Positions 26,977 through 35,810 of a DNA stretch of 64,000 nucleotides are shown piece by piece. The translations under genes and the position numbers were made by a program. The first letter of the stretch is position 1. Every line of letters starts with the position of its first letter. Source of the stretch: CAWCGU01 sp963838095 (GTDB taxonomy: Bacteria > Actinomycetota > Thermoleophilia > Solirubrobacterales > 70-9); contig CAWIPO010000006.1 of assembly GCA_963838095.1 (NCBI GenBank), positions 930,001-994,000 on the forward strand, given 5' to 3'. Below the pieces are notes generated by a model. The model saw only the letters and a list, made by a program, of their open reading frames with translations. It did no database searches and had not been told where the DNA came from.

Positions 26977-27000
26977 CCCCCGGCTCCGACTCCGGACCGC

Positions 27001-27067
27001 TCGCTGTCGCAATCGCGTGAACCCGATCAGCCTCACGCTGCTGGTCGTCGCGCATAGGAGCAGCGGG
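27001..27067. repeat. Palindromic intergenic repeat, copy H
   Basis: TCGCGTGAACCCGATCAGCC, then CTGCTGGTCGTCGCGCATAGGAGCAGCGGG, ending just before the YceI stop. Confidence 0.6.
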
Positions 27068-27070
27068 TGC

Positions 27071-27622
27071 TTAGTCCGACGGTAGCGAGACGTCGAGAAC
27101 GATTTCGATGGTGTCGCGCACCTTGAGAGCCCCCATCATCGCCCGATAGGGCTTGATCCCCCATTCGCTCTGGGTCAAGGGCAGCGTGCCACTCACGCGG
27201 CCGTCGGCCCCCATTGTGAGCTCGAAGCTCGTCGGTCGCTTCGCACCCGCGAGCTCAAGTTCCCCGCGGACGGTCAGTGCACGGGTTCCGGGCTCGACCG
27301 CGGTGGAGCGGAAGGAGATCGGCCGTCCCGCCAGGATCTTCTCGTTGATGGTCTTGCCGATGTCGCCGCGGTCTCTGTCGGTGAGTGGCTTAATCCCATT
27401 CAACCCATCGCGCACCTGCAGTGAGCGCGGGTCGGCGTCGAGCTGGACAGCGGAGAGCGTCCCGTCCTTCTGGACCTCGGCCGTCGCCCCCCACTGCCCG
27501 ACATCGATGATCAGGTCGTGGCCGACCCTCCGCGCGACGCCCTCTCGGTACGTGCGTACCTGCAACGTTCCGTCGTCAGGGCCAACCCTATGCGTGCCGA
27601 CTCGGAATGCCACATCAATCAC
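27071..27622 (-). CDS. YceI-family lipid-binding protein
   Basis: 183 residues from GTG 27622, overlapping the preceding stop by 8 bases. VGPDDGTLQVRTYREGVARRVGHDLIIDVGQW, the IGKTINEKILAG helix, ISFRSTAVEPG and LTVRGELELAGAKRPTSFEL are YceI hallmarks: a lipocalin-like barrel that binds isoprenoids or fatty acids in other bacteria. No signal peptide, so this copy is probably cytosolic. Coupled to the membrane protein upstream. Confidence 0.88.
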   Translation of the reverse strand: MIDVAFRVGTHRVGPDDGTLQVRTYREGVARRVGHDLIIDVGQWGATAEVQKDGTLSAVQLDADPRSLQVRDGLNGIKPLTDRDRGDIGKTINEKILAGRPISFRSTAVEPGTRALTVRGELELAGAKRPTSFELTMGADGRVSGTLPLTQSEWGIKPYRAMMGALKVRDTIEIVLDVSLPSD

Positions 27623-28964
27623 CAGCCTCCGGCACGTCCGCTAAGCCACTCTGTGTCGCCGCGGCAAGGCGTTCGATTTCATAGTGGAGGGTGAGGAACC
27701 GCTGTCCGCCCAGCGAGAAGCTGTGGTCCGTCTTCAGCTCGCCGTCGGCGACGTAGACGAAGATCTGTTCCTGGAAATAGAGCAGCTTGAGAACAGTCAG
27801 GGCGTCTCTCTCGCTGTCGACTGAGCTCAGGTAGTGGCCCGTAAACGCGAGCTCGCTTCGCGACGTCAGCACGAAGTCGTGCTCGCCGGTGTTCTCGGGA
27901 AGCAGGGTGGCGGTGAAGTTGGCGCTCGGAATCGGAAAACCGACGCTCACATACCCGCGGCCCTCGTGCCTGAAGCTCGTGTAAATGCCGACGTAGATCG
28001 GCTTGCCCGAATCCGCGTAGGTCCGGATCCAGCCCCGGATGTCGATTTCCTCATCGTCGTCCAGGTCGATCGTGTCGATCGTGCTGATCATTCCCCGCTG
28101 GGCCTGTTCGATGTTCGACGGGATCGCTGCCTGCCCGAGCGGCTGCGCGACCAGCAGCTTGAAGATCTCGTATCCGGGCTTCATCCAGCGCCGCCACTCG
28201 GGAATGATCGAGAGCTTGAAACGGCTGGTGTGCTCGTAGAACTCGCGGATCAGCGGGTGCACCCGCCCCGCGTCGAAGGTCGGCCCGTTCAAGGCGTCGA
28301 GGGAGGCGAGAATTCCGACGTCGGGCGGATTGCGGCGGAAGGTGCCGCCCCGGACCTTCGCGAGCTGCTCCACGTAGTCGGCGCCGACGTACCGCGAGCG
28401 CGCCTCGAAGGGCACGACATATCGCAGCTCGGTCGCCGGCACCTCCTCGGCCATCACGCGGACCAGCGGCCGATCGCGGTACATGACCGCAGCGGCCACG
28501 CGGTAGACGATCGCCACTGCCGCCGCCGCCAGCGCGGATTCGAGACCCGCGTCGAGAGCTTCGAACAGAACTCCCAGAGCGACGCCGATCACGAGCCCGA
28601 GGGCGACCTTCCCCGGGCGTAGGCCGAGCAAGCCGAGGAGTGCGCCGCTGATGATCGCGGTGAGCAGGACCTCGTCGGGGCCGTAGATCAGGCCCAGCAG
28701 CCAGCCGAACAGCGCCATCAACAAAGCGCTGGCGAAGATGCGCTGCCACAGCGGCTTGATCTCGCCGGCGCCCCTGCGCATCGTGGTGATCACCTCGGTG
28801 GATGCGTACACGGCGGCGCCGACAACGGCGCCAACGCCGGCCCCGATCCCGTCAATCTCAGCGCCCAGCACGGCGCCCGACGCCGCGCCCAACGCTATTC
28901 CCCAGATGCCCGCGTCGCGGAGCTGGCCGGAACGACTCCGCCTGCGTCCGTTCGCATCAGCCAT
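27615..28964 (-). CDS. Multi-pass membrane protein with a large C-terminal domain, family unknown
   Basis: 449 residues from ATG 28964 (MADANGRRRSRSG). Gly/Ala-rich helices near residues 20-55 and three further hydrophobic segments to ~155 form the N-terminal membrane part. After ~165 comes a soluble domain containing ELRYVVPFEARSRYVGADYVEQLAKVRGGTFRRNPPDVG and YADSGKPIYVGIYTSFRHEGRGYVSVGFPIPSANFTATLLP. I do not recognise the family. It is translationally coupled to YceI. Confidence 0.7.
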   Translation of the reverse strand: MADANGRRRSRSGQLRDAGIWGIALGAASGAVLGAEIDGIGAGVGAVVGAAVYASTEVITTMRRGAGEIKPLWQRIFASALLMALFGWLLGLIYGPDEVLLTAIISGALLGLLGLRPGKVALGLVIGVALGVLFEALDAGLESALAAAAVAIVYRVAAAVMYRDRPLVRVMAEEVPATELRYVVPFEARSRYVGADYVEQLAKVRGGTFRRNPPDVGILASLDALNGPTFDAGRVHPLIREFYEHTSRFKLSIIPEWRRWMKPGYEIFKLLVAQPLGQAAIPSNIEQAQRGMISTIDTIDLDDDEEIDIRGWIRTYADSGKPIYVGIYTSFRHEGRGYVSVGFPIPSANFTATLLPENTGEHDFVLTSRSELAFTGHYLSSVDSERDALTVLKLLYFQEQIFVYVADGELKTDHSFSLGGQRFLTLHYEIERLAAATQSGLADVPEAGD

Positions 28965-29021
28965 GCCCGGGAGTATCCCCGCATCGTGAGCGCCGGCTGG
29001 CCATCTCATAGGATCGGCTGG

Positions 29022-29427
29022 ATGAAGAAACGGGACCTGGCGGTCAACCTGGCGCGCGGAAGGATCGCCTTCGGCGTCGTGTCGCTCCTTGCACCGGGCC
29101 TCTTGGCACGCACGATGATCGGCAGTGGCGGCTCCGACGGCGGGACGCGCCTCTTCATGCGCATGATCGGCGCCCGCGACCTCGGAGTCGGCGTCGGGCT
29201 CCAGCGTCGCCCTGGACCGCGACGCCCCCACGCGCGGCTGGCTCGAAGCGTCAGCCGTGATCGACGGCATCGACGTGGCCGCATGCCTGCTCGCGCGCCA
29301 TCACCTGCGCCCAGGTGTCTTCCCCGCCACCCTCGGCGCGGCCGCTACCGGAATGCTGCTCAGCGCCTGGCTGGCACGACAATTCGACACCGCACTCCCG
29401 GCGCCGTCACAGCATCCGAGCCAATGA
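29022..29427 (+). CDS. Small membrane protein, DUF4267-like (frameshift near 29200)
   Basis: ATG 29022 gives MKKRDLAVNLARGRIAFGVVSLLAPGLLARTMIGSGG and MRMIGARDLGVGVG. After a one-base shift the reading continues SVALDRDAPTRGWLEASAVIDGIDVAACLLARHHLRPGVFPATLGAATGMLLSAWLARQFD to TGA 29425-29427. Helical pattern and arrangement resemble DUF4267 integral membrane proteins, but I am not certain of the family. Divergent from the gene at 27615-28964. Confidence 0.55.
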
Positions 29428-29441
29428 GCGCACCGCCACTG

Positions 29442-30221
29442 TCAGGGTTTGGGCGCGGCGGGTGCTGGCTCTGCGCTCGGGCTGGCCGCCGAAGCCTCGG
29501 CTGAGAGGGCCGGGTCCTCGATCTCAACGCGTGGCAGCCATTCGAGCCACGAGGGCAGGTACCAGTTCCGCTCTCCGAGGAGTTGCATTACGGCCGGGAT
29601 TACCACCAAGCGCACGATGGTCGCGTCGATGAGCAGCGCGACGGCAACCCCGAAGCCCATCTGCTGGAAGGAGACAAGCTCGCCGGCGGCAAATCCCGCG
29701 AAGACGACGATGATGATGAGCGCGGCGCCCGTGATCAATCGGGCTGTCGATGCAACGCCGAAAATGATCGCTTCCGTCGTGTCCCCCGTGGCCGTGTAGC
29801 GCTCGCGAATCCGGCTGAGCAGGAAGACCTGGTAGTCCATCGAGAGCCCGAAAAGCACCGAGAACAGGAAGACCGGCACCCAGGCCTCAATTCGATCCAC
29901 TTGGCCGAACCCGAGTAAATCGGTGCCCACTCCCTCCTGGAAGACGAGCACCAGGAGCCCATAGGCGGCGCCGACCGAAAGCAGGTTGACCGCGATCGCC
30001 GTCAAGGAGATGACGATCGAGCGGAAAGCCAGGGTCAGCAAGACGAGGCTGAGCACGAGCACGAAGGCGATCACGATCGGCAGCCAGTTGCCGATCAGCG
30101 CGAAGAAGTCGCGGTTCTCCGCCGGCAACCCGCCAACGAGAACTTGATCCGACGTATCTCCAAACGCCTCGGGTACCGCATCTACCCAAAGCTCGGCGTA
30201 AGCGGTCGAGGCGAGCTGGCC
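29442..30221 (-). pseudogene. C-terminal remnant of an MMPL/RND transporter
   Basis: Only the last quarter of an MMPL protein is present. STAYAELWVDAVPEAFGDTSDQVLVGGLPAENRDFFALIGNW opens directly after a neighbouring gene's stop, with no start codon of its own. Then come the terminal TM bundle (FLFSVLFGLSMDYQVFLLSRIRERYTATGDTTEAIIFGVASTARLITGAALI) and the Pro/Ala-rich tail. The first ~500 residues, including the extracytoplasmic porter domain, are missing, so it cannot be a complete transporter. Confidence 0.8.
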
Positions 30222-31616
30222 TCAGTCTTGTCTGAGACTGCGTAGCCGGTTCAGCTGCTCGATGGCGGGCCCGACGTGGGTCAGGAATCGCTCGATTGCG
30301 GCCTTGACGGGTGGGTCGGCGGCGCGGTCGGGGAGGCCCTGGAGCAGGTTGAGTCGGCTCTCGGCCACCCAGCCCGCCACGTCTGGCTCGAGCAGCCATC
30401 GCTGCTCCACCTGCCACGTGCGGCGGCTCATCCCGGGCCAATCGTCGATGCTGCGTGGGTAGGGATTGGGCGGGCAGAGCCGATTCTTGTCCGGGTCCTC
30501 GTCGCGGTGGGCTTCGACGAAGGCGATGAGCGCCGCGTTGAACGCGGGAGAGTTCTGCCTGACCTGTTGGAGCACAATGTGGCCGCGGTTAAACACGGGG
30601 ACTGCTGGTGCGCTGCGCAGGCCGAGCGCCGTGCAGTCGACGTGGAGGACGTCGGGGCCAGTGTCCGTCTCGCCGTGCTCGAGCAGGATCCGGTCGCCTT
30701 CGATCCGTCGCACGCGGCCGAGCCTGACCACGTCATCGATCTGCCGTAGTCCATCGATTTCGCTGGGACTCAGCATCGTGATGCGATACATCGTTGCGCG
30801 AGCCGACGGGTCGATCCGGATGAGGCGCCCCGATGCCTCCAGCCGATCGAAAAGGTCCTTGATGTCCGCCGCCTCGGCGCCCGCCTTGGCATCGAGTGAG
30901 ATGCCCTCCATGTTGCCGCCGACCAGCTCCAGTGCCTGGAAGTGGCGGCGATGGTGAAACCAATGGTCCCGTGGGCGGACCCAGCGGATGTGATCCGGCC
31001 CCACGTCGTTGTCCAGAAGCCAGGTGCAGGCGTCGACCGCTGTCTTGCCGGACCCGAGCACGGTGTAACGGGTCCCCGACCGCGCGACCGCCGGTAGGTC
31101 GTTGACGGGCACGACGCGGGCACGCGGCGCGACGTCGAAGGACGGCTCGTGAGTGGCCGGGATCGAGGCTTCGAGGTAGCGGGCGTCGACGACCTTGCGG
31201 CGCACCTCGACCTCATGAAGCGCTCCAGAGCTCAGGTCGCGTACCTGCTCTCCAATCTCTCCGGGGCCCAAGTGCTCGTGCTCGGGCAGGATGCGTACGC
31301 GCCCAGTCTGCGTCAGGCGAGATGCGACCTCGGCGAAGTAGTCACGGACCTCGGCGCCCGTTGCTCGTTCGTAGAAGCCCGCGTTCTCGCCGGACTGGTC
31401 GATCCGGTCCTCGCCGAGCGCCAGGGAGTTGACGCCGTAGTAGGCCGAGGGGGTGTGCAGGCGAACGAAGGGGTACGCGTCGAGCCAGTGGCCACCCGGA
31501 CCGGGCCGGCGATCGATCAGCGTGAGCTCGACATCGGGGTCCTCCTCGACCAGGGTGTCGGCGAAGGCGAGGCCACTCGCCCCTGATCCGACGACCAGGT
31601 AGTCGGCTTTGATCAC
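30222..31616 (-). CDS. FAD/NAD(P)-dependent oxidoreductase, flavin-monooxygenase-like
   Basis: 464 residues. FAD Rossmann motif VVGSGASGLAFADTL at ~7-22, second dinucleotide motif TVLGSGKTAVDACTW mid-protein, and RWVRPRDHWFHHRRHFQALELVGGNMEG between. It lacks a clear BVMO FxGxxxHxxxW motif, so the reaction is uncertain. It diverges from the ABM gene across 74 bases. Its stop abuts the MMPL remnant, suggesting it was brought next to it by the rearrangement that truncated that gene. Confidence 0.85.
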   Translation of the reverse strand: MIKADYLVVGSGASGLAFADTLVEEDPDVELTLIDRRPGPGGHWLDAYPFVRLHTPSAYYGVNSLALGEDRIDQSGENAGFYERATGAEVRDYFAEVASRLTQTGRVRILPEHEHLGPGEIGEQVRDLSSGALHEVEVRRKVVDARYLEASIPATHEPSFDVAPRARVVPVNDLPAVARSGTRYTVLGSGKTAVDACTWLLDNDVGPDHIRWVRPRDHWFHHRRHFQALELVGGNMEGISLDAKAGAEAADIKDLFDRLEASGRLIRIDPSARATMYRITMLSPSEIDGLRQIDDVVRLGRVRRIEGDRILLEHGETDTGPDVLHVDCTALGLRSAPAVPVFNRGHIVLQQVRQNSPAFNAALIAFVEAHRDEDPDKNRLCPPNPYPRSIDDWPGMSRRTWQVEQRWLLEPDVAGWVAESRLNLLQGLPDRAADPPVKAAIERFLTHVGPAIEQLNRLRSLRQD

Positions 31617-31690
31617 GTCCCCTCCTTGGTCCGTCAGTTGGCGACCATGATGCTCATCGCAACGAGTATCGCGGCTCGTACGATTACCAC

Positions 31691-32011
31691 GTGGTCAGCG
31701 TGATCTTTCGCTCGAGGCTCCGCGATGACGGCGCCGCGGAGTACGCCGAGCTGGCACCGAAGATGGTCGAGCTTGCAAGGACGATGCCCGGTTTCGTCTC
31801 CTTCGAGCGCTTCACCGCCGACGATGGCGAGCGCCTGTCGCTGATCGCGTTCGAGTCGCTCGAGGACGTCAAGGCATGGCGAGAGCACCCTGAGCACCGC
31901 GCCGCCCAGCAACTCGGTCGCGAGCGCTTCTACAGCGAGTACACGATCACGGTCGCCGAACAGGTCCGCTCGTACTCGTTCGACGGCAAACGTCGAACCA
32001 AGCACATCTAA
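31691..32011 (+). CDS. Antibiotic-biosynthesis-monooxygenase-like (ABM) protein
   Basis: 106 residues from GTG 31691. VIFRSRLRDDGAAEYAELAPKMVELARTMPGFVSFERFTADDGERLSLIAFESLEDVKAWREHPEHRAAQQLGRERFYSEYTITVAE is a complete ABM domain including the WREHPEH helix. Such proteins are small cofactor-free oxygenases or stress proteins; the substrate is unknown. Confidence 0.88.
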   Translation: MVSVIFRSRLRDDGAAEYAELAPKMVELARTMPGFVSFERFTADDGERLSLIAFESLEDVKAWREHPEHRAAQQLGRERFYSEYTITVAEQVRSYSFDGKRRTKHI

Positions 32012-32074
32012 TTCGCCGCACACCGTTGATCCGAAGCCGTTTGGGCACCGAACACCGCGGGTATTCCCAGCCGT

Positions 32075-32242
32075 ATGGGAATGCCACTCTCACTACTACT
32101 GATCGTGATCGGCATCGTGCTCGCGATCCTCGTCCACTACGGGCTCGGAATCGCCTGCATCTTGATCGGTCTCGTGCTGCTGATCTGGCCGCACGTCGCA
32201 GCCGGCACCCGGTCGGGTACTGCGTCGAGCACCCGACTCTGA
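32075..32242 (+). CDS. 55-residue two-helix membrane miniprotein
   Basis: ATG 32075 opens MGMPLSLLLIVIGIVLAILVHYGLGIACILIGLVLLIWPHVAAG: two hydrophobic helices with a short turn, then a polar Ser/Thr tail. Such small proteins are widespread in actinobacteria. No family name can be given from the sequence alone; the uninterrupted hydrophobicity makes a chance ORF unlikely. Confidence 0.55.
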   Translation: MGMPLSLLLIVIGIVLAILVHYGLGIACILIGLVLLIWPHVAAGTRSGTASSTRL

Positions 32243-32381
32243 GGCGGATCTCTCAGCCCAGGTCTCGCGAGTCCTGCCGCTTGAGCAGCTGCAACCGCGG
32301 GCCCTTGGAGGATCCCGCCGTCGGTGCCTAAGCGCGATCCGTGGCAGGGACAGTCGCAAGAATTGGGTGGGGCAGCAAAAG

Positions 32382-32395
32382 CTACCGATCGGTAG
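32382..32395. promoter_or_regulatory. Perfect 14-bp palindrome, probable operator
   Basis: CTACCGATCGGTAG, overlapping a possible -10 (TAGTAT at 32392-32397) and ending 15 bases before the MpaB-like start at 32411. The ACCGATCGGT core resembles TetR-family operators. No TetR gene lies next to it. Confidence 0.6.
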
Positions 32396-32410
32396 TATTG
32401 TCCTCGAACG

Positions 32411-33445
32411 ATGCTCTCGCTGCGTCGAAACGCCCGCCGCAAGGCCGTCGAGCCCCACGAGGACTACGGCTTCTTCGGTCCTGACTCCGTCACGTGGCGG
32501 GTGTGGAGCTACCCGACTTCGCTGACGATCGGCTTTCAGCGCGCGGTGGTGGTCGAGGAGCTCGACCCCTTCCTGATCGCCGCCGTTGAGGCCACCAACA
32601 AGGTTCGTTACCAGCCGCGGGTCCGCTACGACCGCACGCTGCGCTACTTCGCGATCTCCGCCTTTGCCGGCACTCGCACCGCGATCAAGGCCTCCGAGAT
32701 CCTGGTCAAGGTCCACGCGAAGGCGGTCGGCATCGAGCCGATCAGCGGCAACCGCTACGACGCCAACGACCCGGATTCGCAGCTGTGGATCCACCTCACC
32801 GCCTGGCATTCGATCCTCTACGCCTACGAGCGCTACGGGCCCGGGAAGCTCTCGCCGGAAGACGAGCGGCGCTACTGGGAGGATTGCGCGACGGCCGCCG
32901 AGCTGCAGACGTGCGATCCGGCCGACGTTCCGCGCTCGCGCGAGGGGGTCCGGGAATACTTCGAGGCGGTGCGCCCGCGGCTGGCGGCATCCGAGGCCGC
33001 CCAGTCGATGATGGACCACCTGCTGAACGCCGAGGTGATGTTCCCTCCGCTGCCGCGGTTTGCCCGCCCCGGGGCGTGGATCGCGAACAAGGTGCTGCGG
33101 ATGGCGACGATCGCGACCATGCCCGCCTGGATGCGCGAGCTCGCGAACCTGCGCCAGCCGGCAGTTGCCGACCGTGCGATCACTCCGTTGATGCGCTTGA
33201 CGTTCCGCGTCGTTGCCGCGAGCACGCGACTGCAGCTGCTGGCACTGGGGCTGATCTCGCCGTCGACGCGTCCGGTCGTCGAGCCGGTGCTGCGCGGAAT
33301 CCGCCCCCAGCGGGAGGAGACGCTCACGCCCGCCGAGGCTCGCGCTCGCAGTGGCGCCCAGACGCCCCTCGAGCTGTACGAACAGGTCAGGGATCGCGAC
33401 GAGGAGCGCAGCAGCACCCGCGAATCTGCCGCAGTCGCCGCTTAG
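32411..33445 (+). CDS. MpaB/rubber-oxygenase-like (DUF2236) oxygenase
   Basis: 344 residues. SVTWRVWSYPTSLTIGFQRAVVVEELDPFL opens the family domain. RTLRYFAISAFAGTRTAIKASEILVKVHAKAVG contains the histidine expected near the heme, and LHLTAWHSILYAYERYG-type sequence (DPDSQLWIHLTAWHS) is the second conserved block. Members are heme-dependent oxygenases or of unknown function (MpaB, latex-clearing protein). The palindrome just upstream suggests repression by a TetR-like protein. Confidence 0.85.
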   Translation: MLSLRRNARRKAVEPHEDYGFFGPDSVTWRVWSYPTSLTIGFQRAVVVEELDPFLIAAVEATNKVRYQPRVRYDRTLRYFAISAFAGTRTAIKASEILVKVHAKAVGIEPISGNRYDANDPDSQLWIHLTAWHSILYAYERYGPGKLSPEDERRYWEDCATAAELQTCDPADVPRSREGVREYFEAVRPRLAASEAAQSMMDHLLNAEVMFPPLPRFARPGAWIANKVLRMATIATMPAWMRELANLRQPAVADRAITPLMRLTFRVVAASTRLQLLALGLISPSTRPVVEPVLRGIRPQREETLTPAEARARSGAQTPLELYEQVRDRDEERSSTRESAAVAA

Positions 33446-33706
33446 ACCTCCCCCCTCGGGGTGGCTACGGCTTCTGGGCGCCCATCGTTCGCAGGTAGGC
33501 CTGCACGAGGTGAAGCCTCGGCTGGTCCGGCGCCGGATCGGTTTCCTCGACCCGCCTTGCCTTGAAGCGACTCGCGGCTCCGGCCCGATCCCGTGGAGCA
33601 GCGCGCTTGTTCCTTCTGACCAAGTGGATCAAAGGGTGGTACCCGGTACGACACTTTGGCAAACCAATGAGGTCGGCCGGCCCGACCCACGCGTATGCTG
33701 CCGCCG

Positions 33707-34741
33707 ATGCGCGCGGTCACCTTCCAGGCTCCCGGCGAGGTACGGGTCGAGGAGCGCCCGGAGCCCGAGATCCAGGCGGCCGACGAGGCGATCCTGTCGG
33801 TCGAGGCGTCCGGGATCTGCGGCTCGGACCTCCACATCTACCACGGCCGGGTGCAGATCGAGCCCGGGTTCACGATCGGGCACGAGTACGTCGGGACCGT
33901 GCTTGAGGTCGGGGACGACGTCACCGGCGTCGCCCCCGGCGATCGCGTCCTCGGCACCTACTGCACCGCCTGCGGGCACTGCTACCTGTGCAGTCACGGC
34001 GATTTCCACAAGTGCGACCACGGCCGCACCTTCGGTCATGGCGCCACCCTCGGCTCGCTCCAGGGCGCGCAGGCCGAGCGGCTGTTGGTCCCGAACGCGA
34101 ACCTGACCTTGCGCAGGATCCCGGCGGGGATGAGCGACGAGGTGGCGCTGTTCGCCGGCGACGTGATGGGGACGGGCTTCGGCGCCGTCACCGACGCCGG
34201 GGTCGGCGACGGCGACAGCGTTGCGGTGCTCGGGCTGGGGCCGGTCGGCCTCTGCGCCGTTCAGGCGGCGCTGGCGGCCGGCGCCGCCCAGGTGGTCGCC
34301 GTCGACACGGTTGAGGACAGGCTGAGCATGGCTGAGTCCTTCGGAGCGACTCCCGTCCACCTCACCGAGGGCGACCCCCGCGGGGCGGTGAAGGCGGCCA
34401 CCGAGGGGCGAGGAGTCGACGCCGCCGTTGACGCCGTCGGTCATCCGGACGCACTCGAGCTCGCGATCCGGATGACCCGCAAGGCGGGGACCGTGGCGGT
34501 GACGGGCGTCTACGCCGAGCGGATCGAGGTCCACATGGGGCTGGTGTGGATCAAGGCGCTGACGTTGAAGACGGGGTTCGTGAACGTGATCGCCTACCTC
34601 GATCCGGTGCTGGAGAAGCTCGCGTCGGGAGCGCTCGACCCCGGGCCGCTGGTCACCCACCGGATGAATCTCGACGATGCCGCAGAGGCATACGAGCTCT
34701 ACGACCGCCGCGAGGCGCTGAAGATCGTGCTGGCGCCCTAG
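33707..34741 (+). CDS. Zinc-dependent alcohol dehydrogenase (MDR family)
   Basis: ~344 residues from ATG 33707 (MRAVTFQAPGEVRVEERPEP); an in-frame ATG at 33695 is less likely. Catalytic-zinc region GICGSDLHIYHG and GHEYVG; structural-zinc lobe TYCTACGHCYLCSHGDFHKC; NAD fold VLGLGPVGLCAVQAALAAGA. Typical of secondary-alcohol or aldehyde dehydrogenases using NAD(P); the substrate is not evident. Separated from the MpaB-like gene by 261 bases. Confidence 0.92.
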   Translation: MRAVTFQAPGEVRVEERPEPEIQAADEAILSVEASGICGSDLHIYHGRVQIEPGFTIGHEYVGTVLEVGDDVTGVAPGDRVLGTYCTACGHCYLCSHGDFHKCDHGRTFGHGATLGSLQGAQAERLLVPNANLTLRRIPAGMSDEVALFAGDVMGTGFGAVTDAGVGDGDSVAVLGLGPVGLCAVQAALAAGAAQVVAVDTVEDRLSMAESFGATPVHLTEGDPRGAVKAATEGRGVDAAVDAVGHPDALELAIRMTRKAGTVAVTGVYAERIEVHMGLVWIKALTLKTGFVNVIAYLDPVLEKLASGALDPGPLVTHRMNLDDAAEAYELYDRREALKIVLAP

Positions 34742-34755
34742 CCGGCGCTACGACG

Positions 34756-35010
34756 CTAGCCGGCGTCGTCGGCCGGATATGCGAGCTGGACGTGGCTTCT
34801 CGCCACGGCGAGGAACGAGCGCTCCTCGGGGGCGCCGCCGTTCGAGGAGGAGATCTCGGCGTTGACCAGCGGGATGAACTCCAGGTCGCCCCGATTCAGG
34901 AAGTCCGACAGGCGTGAGCGATAGCCCTCACGCGGCAGCGTCAGGTCTCCGACGATTCGGTGCTTGGGTGTCTCAAGCACCACGCGCTCGACTCGAGTTT
35001 CCATGCCCAT
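34756..35010 (-). CDS. Small DUF6812-like protein
   Basis: 84 residues from ATG 35010 (ATG 35004 also possible). RVVLETPKHRIVGDLTLPREGYRSRLSDFLNRGDLEFIPLVNAEI followed by a basic-to-acidic tail matches small Solirubrobacterales proteins I recall as DUF6812. Function unknown. Convergent with the dehydrogenase gene. Confidence 0.65.
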   Translation of the reverse strand: MGMETRVERVVLETPKHRIVGDLTLPREGYRSRLSDFLNRGDLEFIPLVNAEISSSNGGAPEERSFLAVARSHVQLAYPADDAG

Positions 35011-35104
35011 CAAGTTAGTCGGCAGGCGGCCCCGCTGCCTTTAGGCCTGCTGGCCGGCACGAAACGGACCGCGGGATGACGCCTGGTCGGCGATACTGGC
35101 CGCC

Positions 35105-35806
35105 TTGGCACTCGCACTCGCCGTCGGGACCACATTGCTCGGCTCGGGCTTCGCAGCGGAGAGCAGGCGCGTGGATGTCGAAACCACGCTCGGGACCGTG
35201 TCGCTGGTGGACGCCGGCGACTTCCTGATGCTCCAGCGCCACGGCCTCGATCGCTACGTCGCCCCGCACGCGATCGACCATCGAGCGAACCTGCTCGCGC
35301 TCGCCGAGCGCGGCGTCGATCGCATCCTCGCGATCTGCTCGAGCGGCTCGCTGAAGGCCGAGATCGGCGTTGGCACCCTGCTCGCCCCGCACGACTTCAT
35401 CGCCCCGCAGATCGGCCTCACCCTCTACGACGACGCTCGCGGGCACGTCGTGCCGGCGCTTGACGCGCAGTGGCGAGCGACCGTGGTCGAGGCGTGGCAG
35501 GCCAGCGCCGGGCCGGAGCTCGTTGACGGGGCGGTCTATCGGCAGACGCCCGGGCCGCGCTTCGAGACCCCCGCCGAGGTGCGGATGCTCGCCGAGCACG
35601 CAGACATCATCGGGATGACCATGGCCTCGGAGTGCGTGATCGCCTGCGAGCTGGGGATCTCCTACGCGGCGATCTGCGCCGTGGACAACCTCGCCAACGG
35701 GATCGGCGATCAACCGCTGACTCAGGAGGGGTTCCGGGCCGGTGTGGCTGCGACGCGGGAGGCACTGATCCCCGCGCTCGAGGCCGTGCTGCCGAGACTG
35801 GTGTGA
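35105..35806 (+). CDS. Methylthioadenosine/purine-nucleoside phosphorylase-like protein
   Basis: 233 residues from TTG 35105. CSSGSLKAEIGVGTLLAPHDFIAPQIGLTLYDD and YRQTPGPRFETPAEVRMLAEHADIIGMTMASECVIACELGISYAAICAVDNLANGI are the phosphate/base-binding blocks of the PNP/MTAP fold. Four bases separate its stop from the deaminase ATG, which supports a role in methylthioadenosine/adenosine salvage. The precise substrate (MTA or MTI after deamination) is not decided by sequence. Confidence 0.85.
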   Translation: MALALAVGTTLLGSGFAAESRRVDVETTLGTVSLVDAGDFLMLQRHGLDRYVAPHAIDHRANLLALAERGVDRILAICSSGSLKAEIGVGTLLAPHDFIAPQIGLTLYDDARGHVVPALDAQWRATVVEAWQASAGPELVDGAVYRQTPGPRFETPAEVRMLAEHADIIGMTMASECVIACELGISYAAICAVDNLANGIGDQPLTQEGFRAGVAATREALIPALEAVLPRLV

Positions 35807-35810
35807 GACA

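Noticed and set aside
27834..28622. 262-codon plus-strand frame
   Set aside because: Shadow of the membrane protein at 27615-28964.
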